From Neorhizobium galegae (GTDB lineage Bacteria; Pseudomonadota; Alphaproteobacteria; Rhizobiales; Rhizobiaceae), in the NCBI RefSeq assembly GCF_017877135.1, contig NZ_JAGIPH010000001.1, positions 992,001-1,056,000 of the forward strand: a stretch of DNA of 64,000 bases, written 5' to 3'. The translations under genes and the position numbers were made by a program. The notes below the pieces were generated by a model. It was not told where the DNA came from, searched no databases, and worked only from the letters and a program-made list of their open reading frames with translations. Every line of letters starts with the position of its first letter. Positions within the stretch are counted from its first letter, which is position 1. This document shows positions 35,800 to 45,700 of the stretch, piece by piece.

Positions 35800-36636
35800 T
35801 TAAGCGCCAAAACCCTTGGCGAAGCCGCCATTGCTCACCACGCGGCGGGCAAACATCAGGGCGATGAAGGAGGGCACCCAGAGGATGACCGACAGCACCG
35901 CGCCATACTGCACGACGATCTGGTTGTTGATGTAGCTGATCATCAGCACCGGCATGGTGCGAATCTGCGGCGCGCCGATCAGCCAGGCGCCTTCGGTTTC
36001 GTAAAAGGTGGAGACGAAGGTCAAAAGCACGGCGGCAAAGATGGTCGGGCCCGCCTGCGGCAGCGTGATCGACCAGAACACGCGAAGCGGGCTTGCGCCG
36101 ACATCGCGCGCCGCCTCTTCCATGCGCCGGTCCACCGCCTGGAAGGCCGCAACCGGGATCCAGATCATCAGCATCAGCGTGCCGACCAGCTGGATCAGCA
36201 CGACACCCCAGAAGGTGGCGATGAGATTGAGCTTCAGGAAGATCGCGGCAATCGCCACCAGAAGGCCGAATTTCGGAAAGGCATGCGAGGCGAGAAACGA
36301 CAGGAAAAAGATGTCGCGGCCCGGAAATTTCATGCGCGCGAAGGCATAGGCCGCCGGCAGGCAGATCACGGCCGAGAGCAGCGTGACGGTGGCTGAGAGC
36401 CGGATGCTGATCCACAACGCCTCCCACACATCGGCGCGCGAGAGTGTCTGATGCCAGAAGCGCAGGCCGAACTGTTGCGGAATGACCGAAGGATAGCGCC
36501 AGACCTCGGTAAAGGCCCAGGTGACGACGACCAGCAGCGGCACGGCAATCACGATAGTGAGGAAAAGGGCGAAAAACAGCCCCGTCCAGTCGAACCGGCC
36601 CGGCCGGAGGGCGCTCAGAGCGGAACGGCTGGTCAT
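35800..36636 (-). CDS. ABC importer permease 2 (PotC type)
   Basis: Inner-membrane permease of 278 residues with about six membrane segments; the first is WTGLFFALFLTIVIAVPLLV. The EAA loop that docks the ATPase is EEAARDVGASPLRVFWSITL. It overlaps permease 1 by four bases and precedes the ATPase, so it is in one operon. Substrate not determined. Confidence 0.92.
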   Translation of the reverse strand: MTSRSALSALRPGRFDWTGLFFALFLTIVIAVPLLVVVTWAFTEVWRYPSVIPQQFGLRFWHQTLSRADVWEALWISIRLSATVTLLSAVICLPAAYAFARMKFPGRDIFFLSFLASHAFPKFGLLVAIAAIFLKLNLIATFWGVVLIQLVGTLMLMIWIPVAAFQAVDRRMEEAARDVGASPLRVFWSITLPQAGPTIFAAVLLTFVSTFYETEGAWLIGAPQIRTMPVLMISYINNQIVVQYGAVLSVILWVPSFIALMFARRVVSNGGFAKGFGA

Positions 36637-37523
36637 CGGCTGCGCCTTTCCTGGTTGCGGGCGATCGACCAGACATAGAACAGGCCGAAGACGAGGCAGA
36701 TGCCGAAGGAAACGACGGCCTGCGTCTTGGCGTTCAGCGGATCATAGAGATCGTTGAAGGTGCGCAGCATGAAGGGGCCCATCATCTCCGGCGAGGCGGG
36801 GCCCAGCACATAAGGCAGCGTGAAGGCGGAAAAGATGCCGAGCACCGCGAAGGACACGGTGACGAGGATGGAATTGCCCATGCGCGGCAGGATGATGTGG
36901 ACAAAGACGCGGATGGGCCCGGCACCGACATCGCGGGCGGCCTCCACGGCGCTCGTCGAAATGCCGCCAAGCCCTGCCGTCAGCATCAGCACCGTCAGCG
37001 GAAGATTATCCCACACAAGCCCGATCACCGGCCCCCAGGGAGTAAGGTACGGGCTTGGCAGTTTCGGCAGGCCAACGGCATTCAGCAGAAGATCCACAGT
37101 GCCGTTCGGGCCGATCGTGCGGATCAGCGCATAGGAAAGGATGATCGAGGGCACGAACATCGGAAAGATCGCCAGCCCCTGCACATAGGCGGCAAAGCGG
37201 CTGGTGGAAAAGCGCAGGTAGAGTGCAATCGGCAGGCCGAACACCAGAAGCAGCACGGCGCAGACGGCCGTCGTCCAGAGCGTCAGCGACAGATTGGCAA
37301 GGCTGTAGCCATCGGAAAAGAAAAACCGGTAGGAGCCGGTGCTGAAACTCGTTCCCTGCGGTGTCTCGATCCAGAGCGTCGAGACAATGGCGGCCAGGAT
37401 CGGGTAGATGATCAGCCAGCCGACGAGCAGGACGGGAATGGCAACGAGGAGAAGGCCGAAAAGCCCCCTCCCTTGTGCCGGCTGCGATCCGCCATGGGCG
37501 GCGTGTGGTGCCGTCTGCGCCAT
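36633..37523 (-). CDS. ABC importer permease 1 (PotB type)
   Basis: Inner-membrane permease of 296 residues with about six membrane segments, starting at LLLVAIPVLLVGWLIIYPIL. The EAA loop is VEAARDVGAGPIRVFVHIIL. It pairs with the adjacent permease of different sequence to form a heterodimeric channel. It begins 2 bp after the binding-protein stop and overlaps permease 2 by four bases. Confidence 0.92.
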   Translation of the reverse strand: MAQTAPHAAHGGSQPAQGRGLFGLLLVAIPVLLVGWLIIYPILAAIVSTLWIETPQGTSFSTGSYRFFFSDGYSLANLSLTLWTTAVCAVLLLVFGLPIALYLRFSTSRFAAYVQGLAIFPMFVPSIILSYALIRTIGPNGTVDLLLNAVGLPKLPSPYLTPWGPVIGLVWDNLPLTVLMLTAGLGGISTSAVEAARDVGAGPIRVFVHIILPRMGNSILVTVSFAVLGIFSAFTLPYVLGPASPEMMGPFMLRTFNDLYDPLNAKTQAVVSFGICLVFGLFYVWSIARNQERRSR

Positions 37524-37525
37524 GA

Positions 37526-38671
37526 TCAGCCGCGGACAAGGCCCGTTGCGACATTGCGATACCAGCCGTCGTTGACCGCCGAGTTCCAGTCGCCGCCCGG
37601 GAAGGTCGGGATGGAATTGGGCACGACGTCCTTGTATTTCTCGCGCAGGTCCGCCGAAATATTGTCCCAGCTGACGCCCGGGAAACCGCCGATTTCGGTG
37701 ATGATGGCCGACTGCATTTCCGACGACAGCAGGAAATTGGCAAGCTTCAGGCCCGCATCCTTATTGGCGCCATTGGTAAAAATGGTCATGCGCGAGAAAT
37801 CGCCGCACAGCGCCAGATCCGTCAGCTGCACGAGACCGGTGGTCTCCGGCAGCACGCCCTGGGCCATCGCCTGCAGCACCTGGTCGGACCAGACCGGAAC
37901 CATGGTGACGACGCCCTGCGACAGAAGCTGGATGGACTGCGTGTTGCCCGAAGTATAGGCGCCCTTTTCGTAAAGCGAGGGTGCGAGATCCTTCAGCAGC
38001 GCCCAGGCCGGCGTCAGCGACTTTTCCGCATAGTCGGCGGAGAAATTGGCCACGGTGAATTTCGAAGGATCGCGGCCGTTCACCTCATGGATGGCGCGGC
38101 GCACGAAATTGCCGCCGGAGCCGCCCTTGTCAGGACGGTTGTAAATGAACTGGCCGGGGTTCTTCTTGATCCAGGCGATCAGCTGTTCGAAGGTCTTTGG
38201 CGCATCCTTCGGGTCGAGCTTGCTCTTGTCATAGGCCAGCAGAACCTGCGAGCCGCGATAGGGCAGACGCTGCGGGATATCCATGGCGCGCGGATTGATC
38301 TTGCCGAAATTCGGCACGTTGTCGGCCGAGAAGGTGACCCACAGACCGGCATCGATGCCACCGGCCGGCAGACGGGCGTCAAAGCTTTCGAACACGTCCG
38401 CCTGCGGATCCGTTTTCGATTTCAGCGCAGCGAGCGCCCGGTCGGCGATGGCGCGAAGGCCGTTGTCGTCGCCGGCATCGATCACCTTCAGCTTCAGGCC
38501 CGGATGGGCCTTCTCGAAAGCAGGGCGGACGATGTTGTTCCAGAAATCGATGATGTTGTTGTCGGAACCGCTGAAGACGTTGATCGTCGTGTCGGCGGCA
38601 AGGGCGATCGAATTGAGCGCCGGAAGGGCTGCAACAGCCGAGCCGGCCGCCAGAAATTCGCGTCTGTTCAT
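37526..38671 (-). CDS. ABC importer solute-binding protein with Tat signal
   Basis: The 381-residue periplasmic protein captures the substrate for this importer. The N-terminus, MNRREFLAAGSAVAALPAL, has the twin-Arg NRREFL motif, a hydrophobic core and an Ala-rich cleavage site, so export is probably by the Tat route. The mature part starts with a strand (TINVFSGSDNNIIDFW) like PotD/ThiB/FbpA-type proteins. ATG at 38671 is chosen because it gives the signal peptide. Ligand unknown. It is first in the operon, so its promoter is in 38672-39092. Confidence 0.9.
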   Translation of the reverse strand: MNRREFLAAGSAVAALPALNSIALAADTTINVFSGSDNNIIDFWNNIVRPAFEKAHPGLKLKVIDAGDDNGLRAIADRALAALKSKTDPQADVFESFDARLPAGGIDAGLWVTFSADNVPNFGKINPRAMDIPQRLPYRGSQVLLAYDKSKLDPKDAPKTFEQLIAWIKKNPGQFIYNRPDKGGSGGNFVRRAIHEVNGRDPSKFTVANFSADYAEKSLTPAWALLKDLAPSLYEKGAYTSGNTQSIQLLSQGVVTMVPVWSDQVLQAMAQGVLPETTGLVQLTDLALCGDFSRMTIFTNGANKDAGLKLANFLLSSEMQSAIITEIGGFPGVSWDNISADLREKYKDVVPNSIPTFPGGDWNSAVNDGWYRNVATGLVRG

Positions 38672-39092
38672 GGGTCTGTCTCCGAAAGGACCGGCGCGGC
38701 CCCCTCTGGGCCGGCGCCAATGACAGAGCGACCCTAGAAAGCCCACATGACAGCTGGATGATCATTCCATGACAGTTCGATATATTTGCACAGCTGTGCG
38801 ATCTTTTTTGCGCCGCCGGTTCCCGTTAGTTGGTTACCCACAAATTGCGCCTCTTGCTCAACACTTCATTAGCAAACAGGAATTATCCTGTGCTGATCGA
38901 GTGGCATCGATGGCATGGCATCAGAATGGCGGCGACATGATAGCGCGGCCCTTAGAGATTTGATCCCGAAGACGCCTGGAACGATCTGCGCGCGGCGGTG
39001 CCGGCACAGATCCAGTTCGGCGCATGGTCTAGCCCTTATTCTGTCAGGCAATCGATCGACGCACCGCAACCCCAGCTGGGAGACCTATCTCA
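38672..39092. promoter_or_regulatory. Divergent region between the ABC operon and the orphan cheW, with a palindrome
   Basis: About 420 bp with no credible gene. It contains the perfect 12-bp palindrome GCACAGCTGTGC at 38788-38799, in a run of AT-rich sequence (GATATATTT, CTTTTTTG), and two copies of ATGACAG at about 38747 and 38770. These are candidate regulator sites for the importer; no regulator gene is adjacent. Confidence 0.4.
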
Positions 39093-39566
39093 ATGAACGT
39101 GCAACAGACGACCAGTGACGAACTCCTCGAGATCATCGCCTTCCGGCTGCATGCGCAGGAATTTTGCGTGCGCACCACCTCGATCCGGGAAATCCGTGGC
39201 TGGGCGCCGGTGACGCCGCTGCCGCATGCACCTTACGAAGTCATCGGCGTGATGAACCTGCGCGGCACGGTAATCCCGATCGTTGATCTCGCCGTCAAGC
39301 TCGGCATGGACAATACCGAGGTCAACGAGCGCAGCGCCATCGTCGTCACCGACATCAAGGGAATGACGATCGGCATGCTGGTCGATCGTGTGTCCGACAT
39401 CATGACCGTTCCGGCAAGTCGCCTGCAGCCGGTGCCGATGGCCGCGGGCTCCAGCTCCGCCTTTTCCGATGGCATCATCGCCCATGACAGCGGCATGATC
39501 TGCTTCCTCAACCTGGAACGCATGTTTGCAGCCGACGACGCAGACGACTGGGGCATGGTGGCCTGA
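39093..39566 (+). CDS. cheW: Second CheW chemotaxis adaptor (outside the che operon)
   Basis: The 157-residue single CheW domain has SIREIRGWAPVTPLPHAPYE, VIGVMNLRGTVIPIVDLAVK and MLVDRVSDIMTVPASRLQP. It resembles the operon CheW in the first 100 residues but has a different tail (ADDADDWGMVA). It is alone, with no receptor or kinase gene next to it, and ends in a strong terminator. It probably feeds the same CheA array or a second one; the sequence does not say which. Confidence 0.94.
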   Translation: MNVQQTTSDELLEIIAFRLHAQEFCVRTTSIREIRGWAPVTPLPHAPYEVIGVMNLRGTVIPIVDLAVKLGMDNTEVNERSAIVVTDIKGMTIGMLVDRVSDIMTVPASRLQPVPMAAGSSSAFSDGIIAHDSGMICFLNLERMFAADDADDWGMVA

Positions 39567-39596
39567 GCCATTCGGCCGCGATATCTTCTCTTCTCA

Positions 39597-39638
39597 AACG
39601 ACAAGGGCGCCGGATCTTTCTCCGGCGCCCTTGTCGTT
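39597..39638. terminator. Bidirectional rho-independent terminator after cheW
   Basis: A perfect 18-bp stem, AACGACAAGGGCGCCGGA paired with its complement across a TCTTTC loop. TTTTC follows on the plus side. It lies between convergent cheW and galE, so it serves both. Confidence 0.9.
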
Positions 39639-39662
39639 TTCATCGTCCAGATCGTGCGTCCT

Positions 39663-40694
39663 TCAGAAACTGGCAGCCAGTCGCCGGCGCATGACCTGCA
39701 CATCGGCATGGGCCGGTGCATCAAGGCCGCGCTCCCAGGCAAGGGCGGTCGTGATGATGTGGTCGAGGTCGTCATGGGCCGGCGTCCAGCCGAGCAGCGT
39801 GCGGGCAAGCGTGGAATCGGCAATCACCGCTCCCGCATCGCCAGCCCGGCGCGGGCCGTAATGCACCTTAAATTCATGCGTTGCCGCCCGTTTGACGGCC
39901 GACAGCACCTCCAGCACCGAATAGCCCCGGCCATAGCCGCAGTTGGCCGTGAGCGACGCCCCGCCCGCGCGCAGATGGCCAAGCGCCTTCAGATGTGCGG
40001 CAACGAGATCGCTCACATGGATATAGTCGCGAATACCGGTTCCATCCGGCGTCGGATAATCGGTGCCGAAAACCTCGACCGAGCGGCGCCTTCCAAGCGC
40101 TGCCTCGCAGGCAATCTTGATGAGATGCGTTGCGCCTTCCGTGGAAAGCCCGGTGCGTCCCTGCGGGTCGGCACCCGCCACGTTGAAGTAACGCAACGCC
40201 ACGTAGCGAAACGGATGGGCGGCGCTGGCATCGCGCAGCATCATCTCGGCCATCAGCTTGGACTGGCCATAGGGGTTCTTCGGCCGTGTCGGGGCCGTTT
40301 CCTTGACCGGCGCATCATCCGGCTGGTCGCCATAGACGGCAGCCGTCGAGGAAAATACGAAATGCTGGATGCCCGCCGCAATGGCGGCCGCCGCGAGCTG
40401 GCCGGTCTTTGCGGTATTGTTGTCGTAATAATCGAGGGGATGCGCCACCGATTGCGGCACGATGATGGAGCCGGCAAAATGCAGGATGGCGTTGATGGGG
40501 TTTTCCGAAAAGATGCGGTCCAGCACGCTGCGGTCTGCGACATCGCCGAGATAGAACCGCGCCTTGTCCGGCACCGCCCAGCGGAAGCCGGTGGACAGCC
40601 GGTCGAGCACAACCACCTCTTCGCCGGTCTCCAGAAGGGCCAGCACCATATGGCTTCCGATATAGCCTGCGCCGCCTGTTACGAGAACTGTCAT
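39663..40694 (-). CDS. galE: UDP-glucose 4-epimerase GalE
   Basis: GalE interconverts UDP-glucose and UDP-galactose, supplying galactose for polysaccharide and lipopolysaccharide. The 343-residue short-chain dehydrogenase-like protein has the NAD motif VLVTGGAGYIGSH, the catalytic Ser region FSSTAAVYGD, and the Tyr-Lys pair in NPYGQSKLM. Other family motifs are LRYFNVAGAD and GTGIRDYIHVSDL. Length is normal. It stands between two convergent or separate units and is probably transcribed alone. Confidence 0.95.
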   Translation of the reverse strand: MTVLVTGGAGYIGSHMVLALLETGEEVVVLDRLSTGFRWAVPDKARFYLGDVADRSVLDRIFSENPINAILHFAGSIIVPQSVAHPLDYYDNNTAKTGQLAAAAIAAGIQHFVFSSTAAVYGDQPDDAPVKETAPTRPKNPYGQSKLMAEMMLRDASAAHPFRYVALRYFNVAGADPQGRTGLSTEGATHLIKIACEAALGRRRSVEVFGTDYPTPDGTGIRDYIHVSDLVAAHLKALGHLRAGGASLTANCGYGRGYSVLEVLSAVKRAATHEFKVHYGPRRAGDAGAVIADSTLARTLLGWTPAHDDLDHIITTALAWERGLDAPAHADVQVMRRRLAASF

Positions 40695-40850
40695 GGTTCG
40701 ATGCTCCTGCCTTGCTCAATCGGCGCATCGAACCACGGCAGAGTTCATCAACACTTACCCGGCAGGGATCTGCCAGGTCATTGTTTCTCATAGAGAAAAC
40801 AGGATATTTTCGAAACCTCTAAAGTTTTACCCAAAGGCCGGAATCACGCC

Positions 40851-42032
40851 TCAGAGTTTGAGGATATACTCCGCCAGCCGCCCGGCGGCATCTTTCACCT
40901 GGGCGGGATCCCGCAGGAAGCAGGCGCGCAGGAAGGCGCCGCCGCCCGGCCCGAAGGCGGTTCCGGGTGCCAAGCCCACCAGCGTCTTGTCGACGATGTC
41001 GAAGGCGGCGGCACGCGGATCCTCGATGCCGTCGACCTTCAGGAAGGCATAGAGCGCGCCGTCCGGCTTCAGCGTCTGCACGCGGTTGGTGGCAATCAGC
41101 GTGTCGCAGAGGATATCGCGCGAGGTGCGGGCCCGCTCGATATTGGAGCGCAGGAAATCATCGCCGTGATCGAGCGCTGCGATCGCCCCGCGCTGCATGA
41201 AGGGGGTGAGGCCCGAACTGGAATACTGGATGAGGTTTTCCAGCACCTGGCCGATCGCCGGCGGCGCCACGATCCAGCCGACACGCCAGCCGGTCATCGA
41301 CCAGTTCTTGGAAAACGAATTGGCATAGAGGATCAGGTCGTCCGGCGTCTGCACATCCAGGAAGGAGGGTGCGCGCGGGCCATTGTAATAGTAAAGCGCA
41401 TAGATCTCGTCGGCGATGATCCACAGGCCATGGCGGCGGGCGAGCGACAGGATGGCCTTCAGGTCGTCCTCGGTCGCGGTCCAGCCGGTCGGGTTCGACG
41501 GCGTGTTGATGAACAGCGCCCGCGTGCGAGACGTGATCGCCGCCTCCAGCTTGCCGATATCGAGCGACCAGCCGCCGCCGACGAAATCAACCGGCACCGG
41601 CACCGGCTTTGCGCCGGCAATGCCGACGGCTGCCACGATATTGGGCCAGCTCGGCGTCAGATAGATGATCTCGTCTCCCGGCGCCGTCAGTGCCTGGACA
41701 CACAGGTTGATCGCATGCATGCCGGAGCTTGTCGCAAAAAAATGCTCCAACGGCAGCGAAACGGAAAAGTGCCGCTCATAGTAGCGCGACAGCGCCTGGC
41801 GTAGTTCCGGCAGGCCGCGCTGCCAGGTGTAAAAGGTCTCGCCGGCATCCAGCGAATCTTTGGTCGCCTGGTTGATGAAGGCCGGGCTCGGCAGGTCGCC
41901 CTCGCCGGCCCAGAGCGGAATGAGGCCCTGGCGGCCGCGGGCATAGTTGACCAGTTCGACAATACCGCTCTGGGGGGCGGCAAGCGCACGCGCGCTCAGG
42001 CTTTCCATCTGTTTCATGCACAAGGTCTCCAT
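40851..42032 (-). CDS. PLP-dependent aminotransferase, class I/II
   Basis: A 393-residue fold-type I aminotransferase. The PLP Lys is in NSFSKNWSMTGWRVGW, the Asn-Pro-Thr-Gly motif in NTPSNPTGWT, the Asp in IIADEIYALYYY, and a C-terminal Arg in FLRACFLRD. Aspartate, alanine or aromatic aminotransferases look alike at this level, so the substrate is not assigned. ATG at 42032 or ATG at 42017 may start it. It lies 156 bp after galE's start, on the same strand, and next to mscL. Confidence 0.9.
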   Translation of the reverse strand: METLCMKQMESLSARALAAPQSGIVELVNYARGRQGLIPLWAGEGDLPSPAFINQATKDSLDAGETFYTWQRGLPELRQALSRYYERHFSVSLPLEHFFATSSGMHAINLCVQALTAPGDEIIYLTPSWPNIVAAVGIAGAKPVPVPVDFVGGGWSLDIGKLEAAITSRTRALFINTPSNPTGWTATEDDLKAILSLARRHGLWIIADEIYALYYYNGPRAPSFLDVQTPDDLILYANSFSKNWSMTGWRVGWIVAPPAIGQVLENLIQYSSSGLTPFMQRGAIAALDHGDDFLRSNIERARTSRDILCDTLIATNRVQTLKPDGALYAFLKVDGIEDPRAAAFDIVDKTLVGLAPGTAFGPGGGAFLRACFLRDPAQVKDAAGRLAEYILKL

Positions 42033-42119
42033 CTCTTTCCGTCATAGCGCAGGCTCTCGCCGAAATCCCATGAGTTTCGGTGAGACCCTGATCGAATCTG
42101 GTGATGGGTGGCGTGCGGG

Positions 42120-42548
42120 TCAGCGCGTCTTCAAAAGATCACGGATCTCGGTCAGCAACTGAACATCGGCCGGCGGCGGGGCGGGTGCGGCTTGCGGCGG
42201 CGTCTTTTCGTCATGGATGCGGATGCGGTTCACCGCCTTCACCATGAGGAAGATGATCCAGGCCAGGATGAGGAAATTGATCAGCACGGTCAGGAACTTG
42301 CCATAGGCGAAGACGGCGCCCTGCTGCTTTGCCGCCTCAAGCGTTGCCGCCGTGATGGAGGAGTTGAGCGGCAGGAAATAGTTGGAAAAATCGATGCCGC
42401 CGACCACGACGCTGACGACCGGCATCACCACGTCGTTGACCAGCGAATTGACGATGCCGGTAAAGGCACCCCCGATGATGATACCGACCGCCAGATCGAC
42501 GACATTGCCCTTGGCTATGAAGGAACGGAATTCTGAGATCATCGACAT
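42120..42548 (-). CDS. mscL: Large-conductance mechanosensitive channel MscL
   Basis: MscL opens under high membrane tension to save cells in osmotic downshock. The 142-residue protein has the N-terminal amphipathic helix ([18 protein letters not shown]), the pore helix TM1 ([20 protein letters not shown]), a periplasmic loop, TM2 ([20 protein letters not shown]) and a cytoplasmic helix ending in [15 protein letters not shown] at 42548 gives the family start. The C-terminal linker is Pro/Ala-rich ([11 protein letters not shown]). Confidence 0.96.
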   Translation of the reverse strand: MSMISEFRSFIAKGNVVDLAVGIIIGGAFTGIVNSLVNDVVMPVVSVVVGGIDFSNYFLPLNSSITAATLEAAKQQGAVFAYGKFLTVLINFLILAWIIFLMVKAVNRIRIHDEKTPPQAAPAPPPADVQLLTEIRDLLKTR

Positions 42549-42760
42549 GGCTGCCCTTTCGCTGTCACTTTTGTTGGATGCGGGTGAATATATTGCACGG
42601 ATTGCCGCGGGAAAGGTGCAGCTGGAACGACCGTGTCCAACGGTCCCGTTTCTTGTCGCCCTTCGACTTTTTGCCAAGGCACAGCTTGATTTCCAAGCCG
42701 CCCGCTTTGGCGTAGATTGGAAAGGGCCAATCGCCCCCGGTTGGCCGTGTGGGAGGGGTC

Positions 42761-45700
42761 ATGCTGCCTGGCTGGGTGATTTTGCTGTCGGCCTGCGCCT
42801 ATATCCTGCTGCTGTTTGCCGTCGCCAGCTACGGCGACCGCAGGAGCAGGCGGCTCGGCGTGCCGAAAAAAGGCCGTCCGGTCGTCTATGCGCTGAGCCT
42901 TGCCGTCTACTGCACGTCCTGGACCTATTTCGGCGGCGTCGGCCTCGCCTCGGAACGCGGACTGGAATTCACCGGCATCTATATCGGCCCCATCCTGGCA
43001 TTTACCCTTGGCATGCCGCTGATCCGGCGCATCGTGGAGCTGGCAAAGGCTGAAAAGCTCACCTCGGTCGCCGATTTCATTGCCGCCCGCTACGGCAAAA
43101 ACTCCACCGTTGCCCTCATTGTCGCGGTCATCTCGCTGGTCGGCGCCATTCCCTATATCGCGCTGCAACTGCGCGCAGTCTCCGATTCGGTTGCCGCGAT
43201 CGTGGATCCCGGCCAGTACGGGATCGGCAGCGGCAATCTCTATTTCCTTGACCTTGCTCTCATCGTGACGCTGCTGATGGCGTGTTTCGCCGTGATGTTC
43301 GGCACACGCCACACCGATGCGACCGAACACCAGGATGGACTGATTCTTGCCGTCGCCATGGAATCGGTGGTCAAGCTCGTCGCCTTCTGCACCATCGGGC
43401 TGTCGGTGATCTTCCTGATTTTCGACGGTCCGCAGGACCTTTGGGCAAAAGCCTCCGAAAATTCGCTGGTGGATGCCTCGCTTGCCTATCGGACACCGCT
43501 TGCGCGCTGGCTTATGCTGATCGGCCTGTCGGGCTTTGCCATCCTGATGCTGCCGCGCCAGTTCCATGTGACGGTGGTGGAAAATCGCACCGCGGCCGAA
43601 CTGAAAATGGCCGGCTGGCTTTTGCCGCTCTACCTCGTGGCGATCAATCTCTTCGTGGTGCCGGTTGCCATTGGCGGGCTCATCGAATTCGGCGGCACCG
43701 GCAATGCCGATCTTTACGTTCTGCAACTGCCGCTGTCACAGGAAATGGCCTTCGTCACGCTGATTGCCTTCATCGGCGGTTTTTCGGCCGCCACCGCCAT
43801 GGTCATCGTCGCCTCGGTTGCGCTCTCCATCATGATATCGAACGATATCGTCATGCCGATTTTCCTGCGCCGCAAGCTGATGACCTCCAGCGGCCAGCGG
43901 GCGGATTTTGCAAAACACCTGCTGCGCATCCGCCGCACGGCGATCCTTGTGGTGCTTATGCTGGGCTATGGCTATTACCGCGCAGCCGATGCCGATACCG
44001 GCCTTGCCTCGATTGGGCTTCTGGCCTTTGCCGCCATTGCGCAGATGGCGCCGGCGCTGTTCGGCGGCCTGTTCTGGCGGCGCGCCAATGCGCGTGGCGC
44101 CATTGTCGGCATGTGCCTGGGCTTCATTGCCTGGGCCTATCTGCTGTTCGTGCCCAGTCTCGGCGGGCCGGACAATTCGGCCCTTGCCGCTACGGTTCTC
44201 GATTTCCTCGTGCCCGGCACGACGCTGTTTTCCGGCCCCGGCGCCGATCCGCTGGTCAATGCCGTCCTGCTCAGCCTCATTGCCAACAGCGCGGCCTTCG
44301 TCATCGGCTCCTTGTCACGAAACCCGCGCCCCATGGAGCGCATCCAGGCGGGCATTTTCGTTAAGCGCCACCTGCGTTCGCAATTTGCCACGCGCGGCTG
44401 GAAGACCCGCGTCAGCGTCGGCGACCTCAAGGCGGCAATCGCCCGCTATCTCGGCGAGGAGCGCATGCTGCGCTCCTTTGCCCATTACGAGCGCACCGCA
44501 GGCCGCCGCATTGCCGACAAGGAGGCCGCCGACATGGCCTTCATCCATTTTTCCGAACAATTGCTCGGCAGCGCCATCGGCTCCTCGTCGGCACGGCTCG
44601 TGCTGTCGCTGATCCTGCAAAAGGCGGAGGATACAAGCGCCGACACCGCCTGGCTGCTCGATCAGGCAAGCGAAGCGCTGCAATACAATCAGGACATGCT
44701 GCAGACGGCGCTCTCGCAGATGGACCAGGGCGTGGCCGTGTTCGACAGTTCCGACCGGCTGGCGATCTGGAACCGACGCTTCCGCACGCTGCTCGACCTG
44801 CCCGAACAGGTCGGCCAGGTCGGCTATCCGCTTGGCGATATCGTCGGCATCCTCACCGACCGGGCCGATATCTCGGCAGAGCAAGGGGTCACTGTGATGG
44901 GGCGCATCAAGGCGCTCGACACACCCTTCTCTCTGGCGCTGCGCGGCGGCGAGCGCATCATCGAAGTGCGCTCCAACGCCATGCCCGATGACGGCATCGT
45001 GGCGACCTTTACCGACATGACCGACCGCGTTGCCGCCGCCCAGGCGCTGAGGCAAGCCAACGAGACCCTGGAACAGCGGGTGGAGGAGCGCACCGCCGAA
45101 CTGACGCGCGTCAACCGGGAACTGGCCGAAGCGCGCGCAGCCGCCGAGGAGGCGAACCTCGGCAAGACGCGCTTCTTCGCCGCCGCCGGTCACGATATCC
45201 TGCAGCCGCTGAATGCGGCGCGCCTTTATTCCTCCTCGCTTGTCGAGCGGCTTGGCCAGTCGGACAACAGCGCGCTTGTCCGCAATATCGATTCGGCGCT
45301 GGAATCGGTCGAGAGCATCCTGGGCGCGGTGCTCGATATCTCGCGGCTCGATACCGGCGCCATGAAGCCGCGCGTCACCTCCGTGCCGCTCGATGACCTG
45401 ATGCGGCGCATCGAGACCGATTTTGCGCCGATTGCCCGCGAGAAACGGCTGAAATTCCGCGTCATGCCAACCTCGCTCAGCGTGCGCACCGACCCCAATC
45501 TGTTGCGCCGGCTCGTTCAGAACCTCGTCTCCAACGCCATCAAATACACCCTGAGCGGCAAGGTCCTGGTGGGCGTGCGCCGGCGTGGGCGCGAGGTGGT
45601 GATTGAGGTGGTCGATTCCGGCATCGGCATCCCCTCCTCCAAGTTCAAGACGGTGTTCAAGGAGTTTGCCCGCCTCGATGAAGGTGCGCGCACGGCCGCC

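Noticed and set aside
38769..38963. 64-codon plus-strand frame in the ABC/cheW gap
   Set aside because: Its composition is not protein-like, it has no ribosome binding site, and it overlaps the palindrome and likely promoters.
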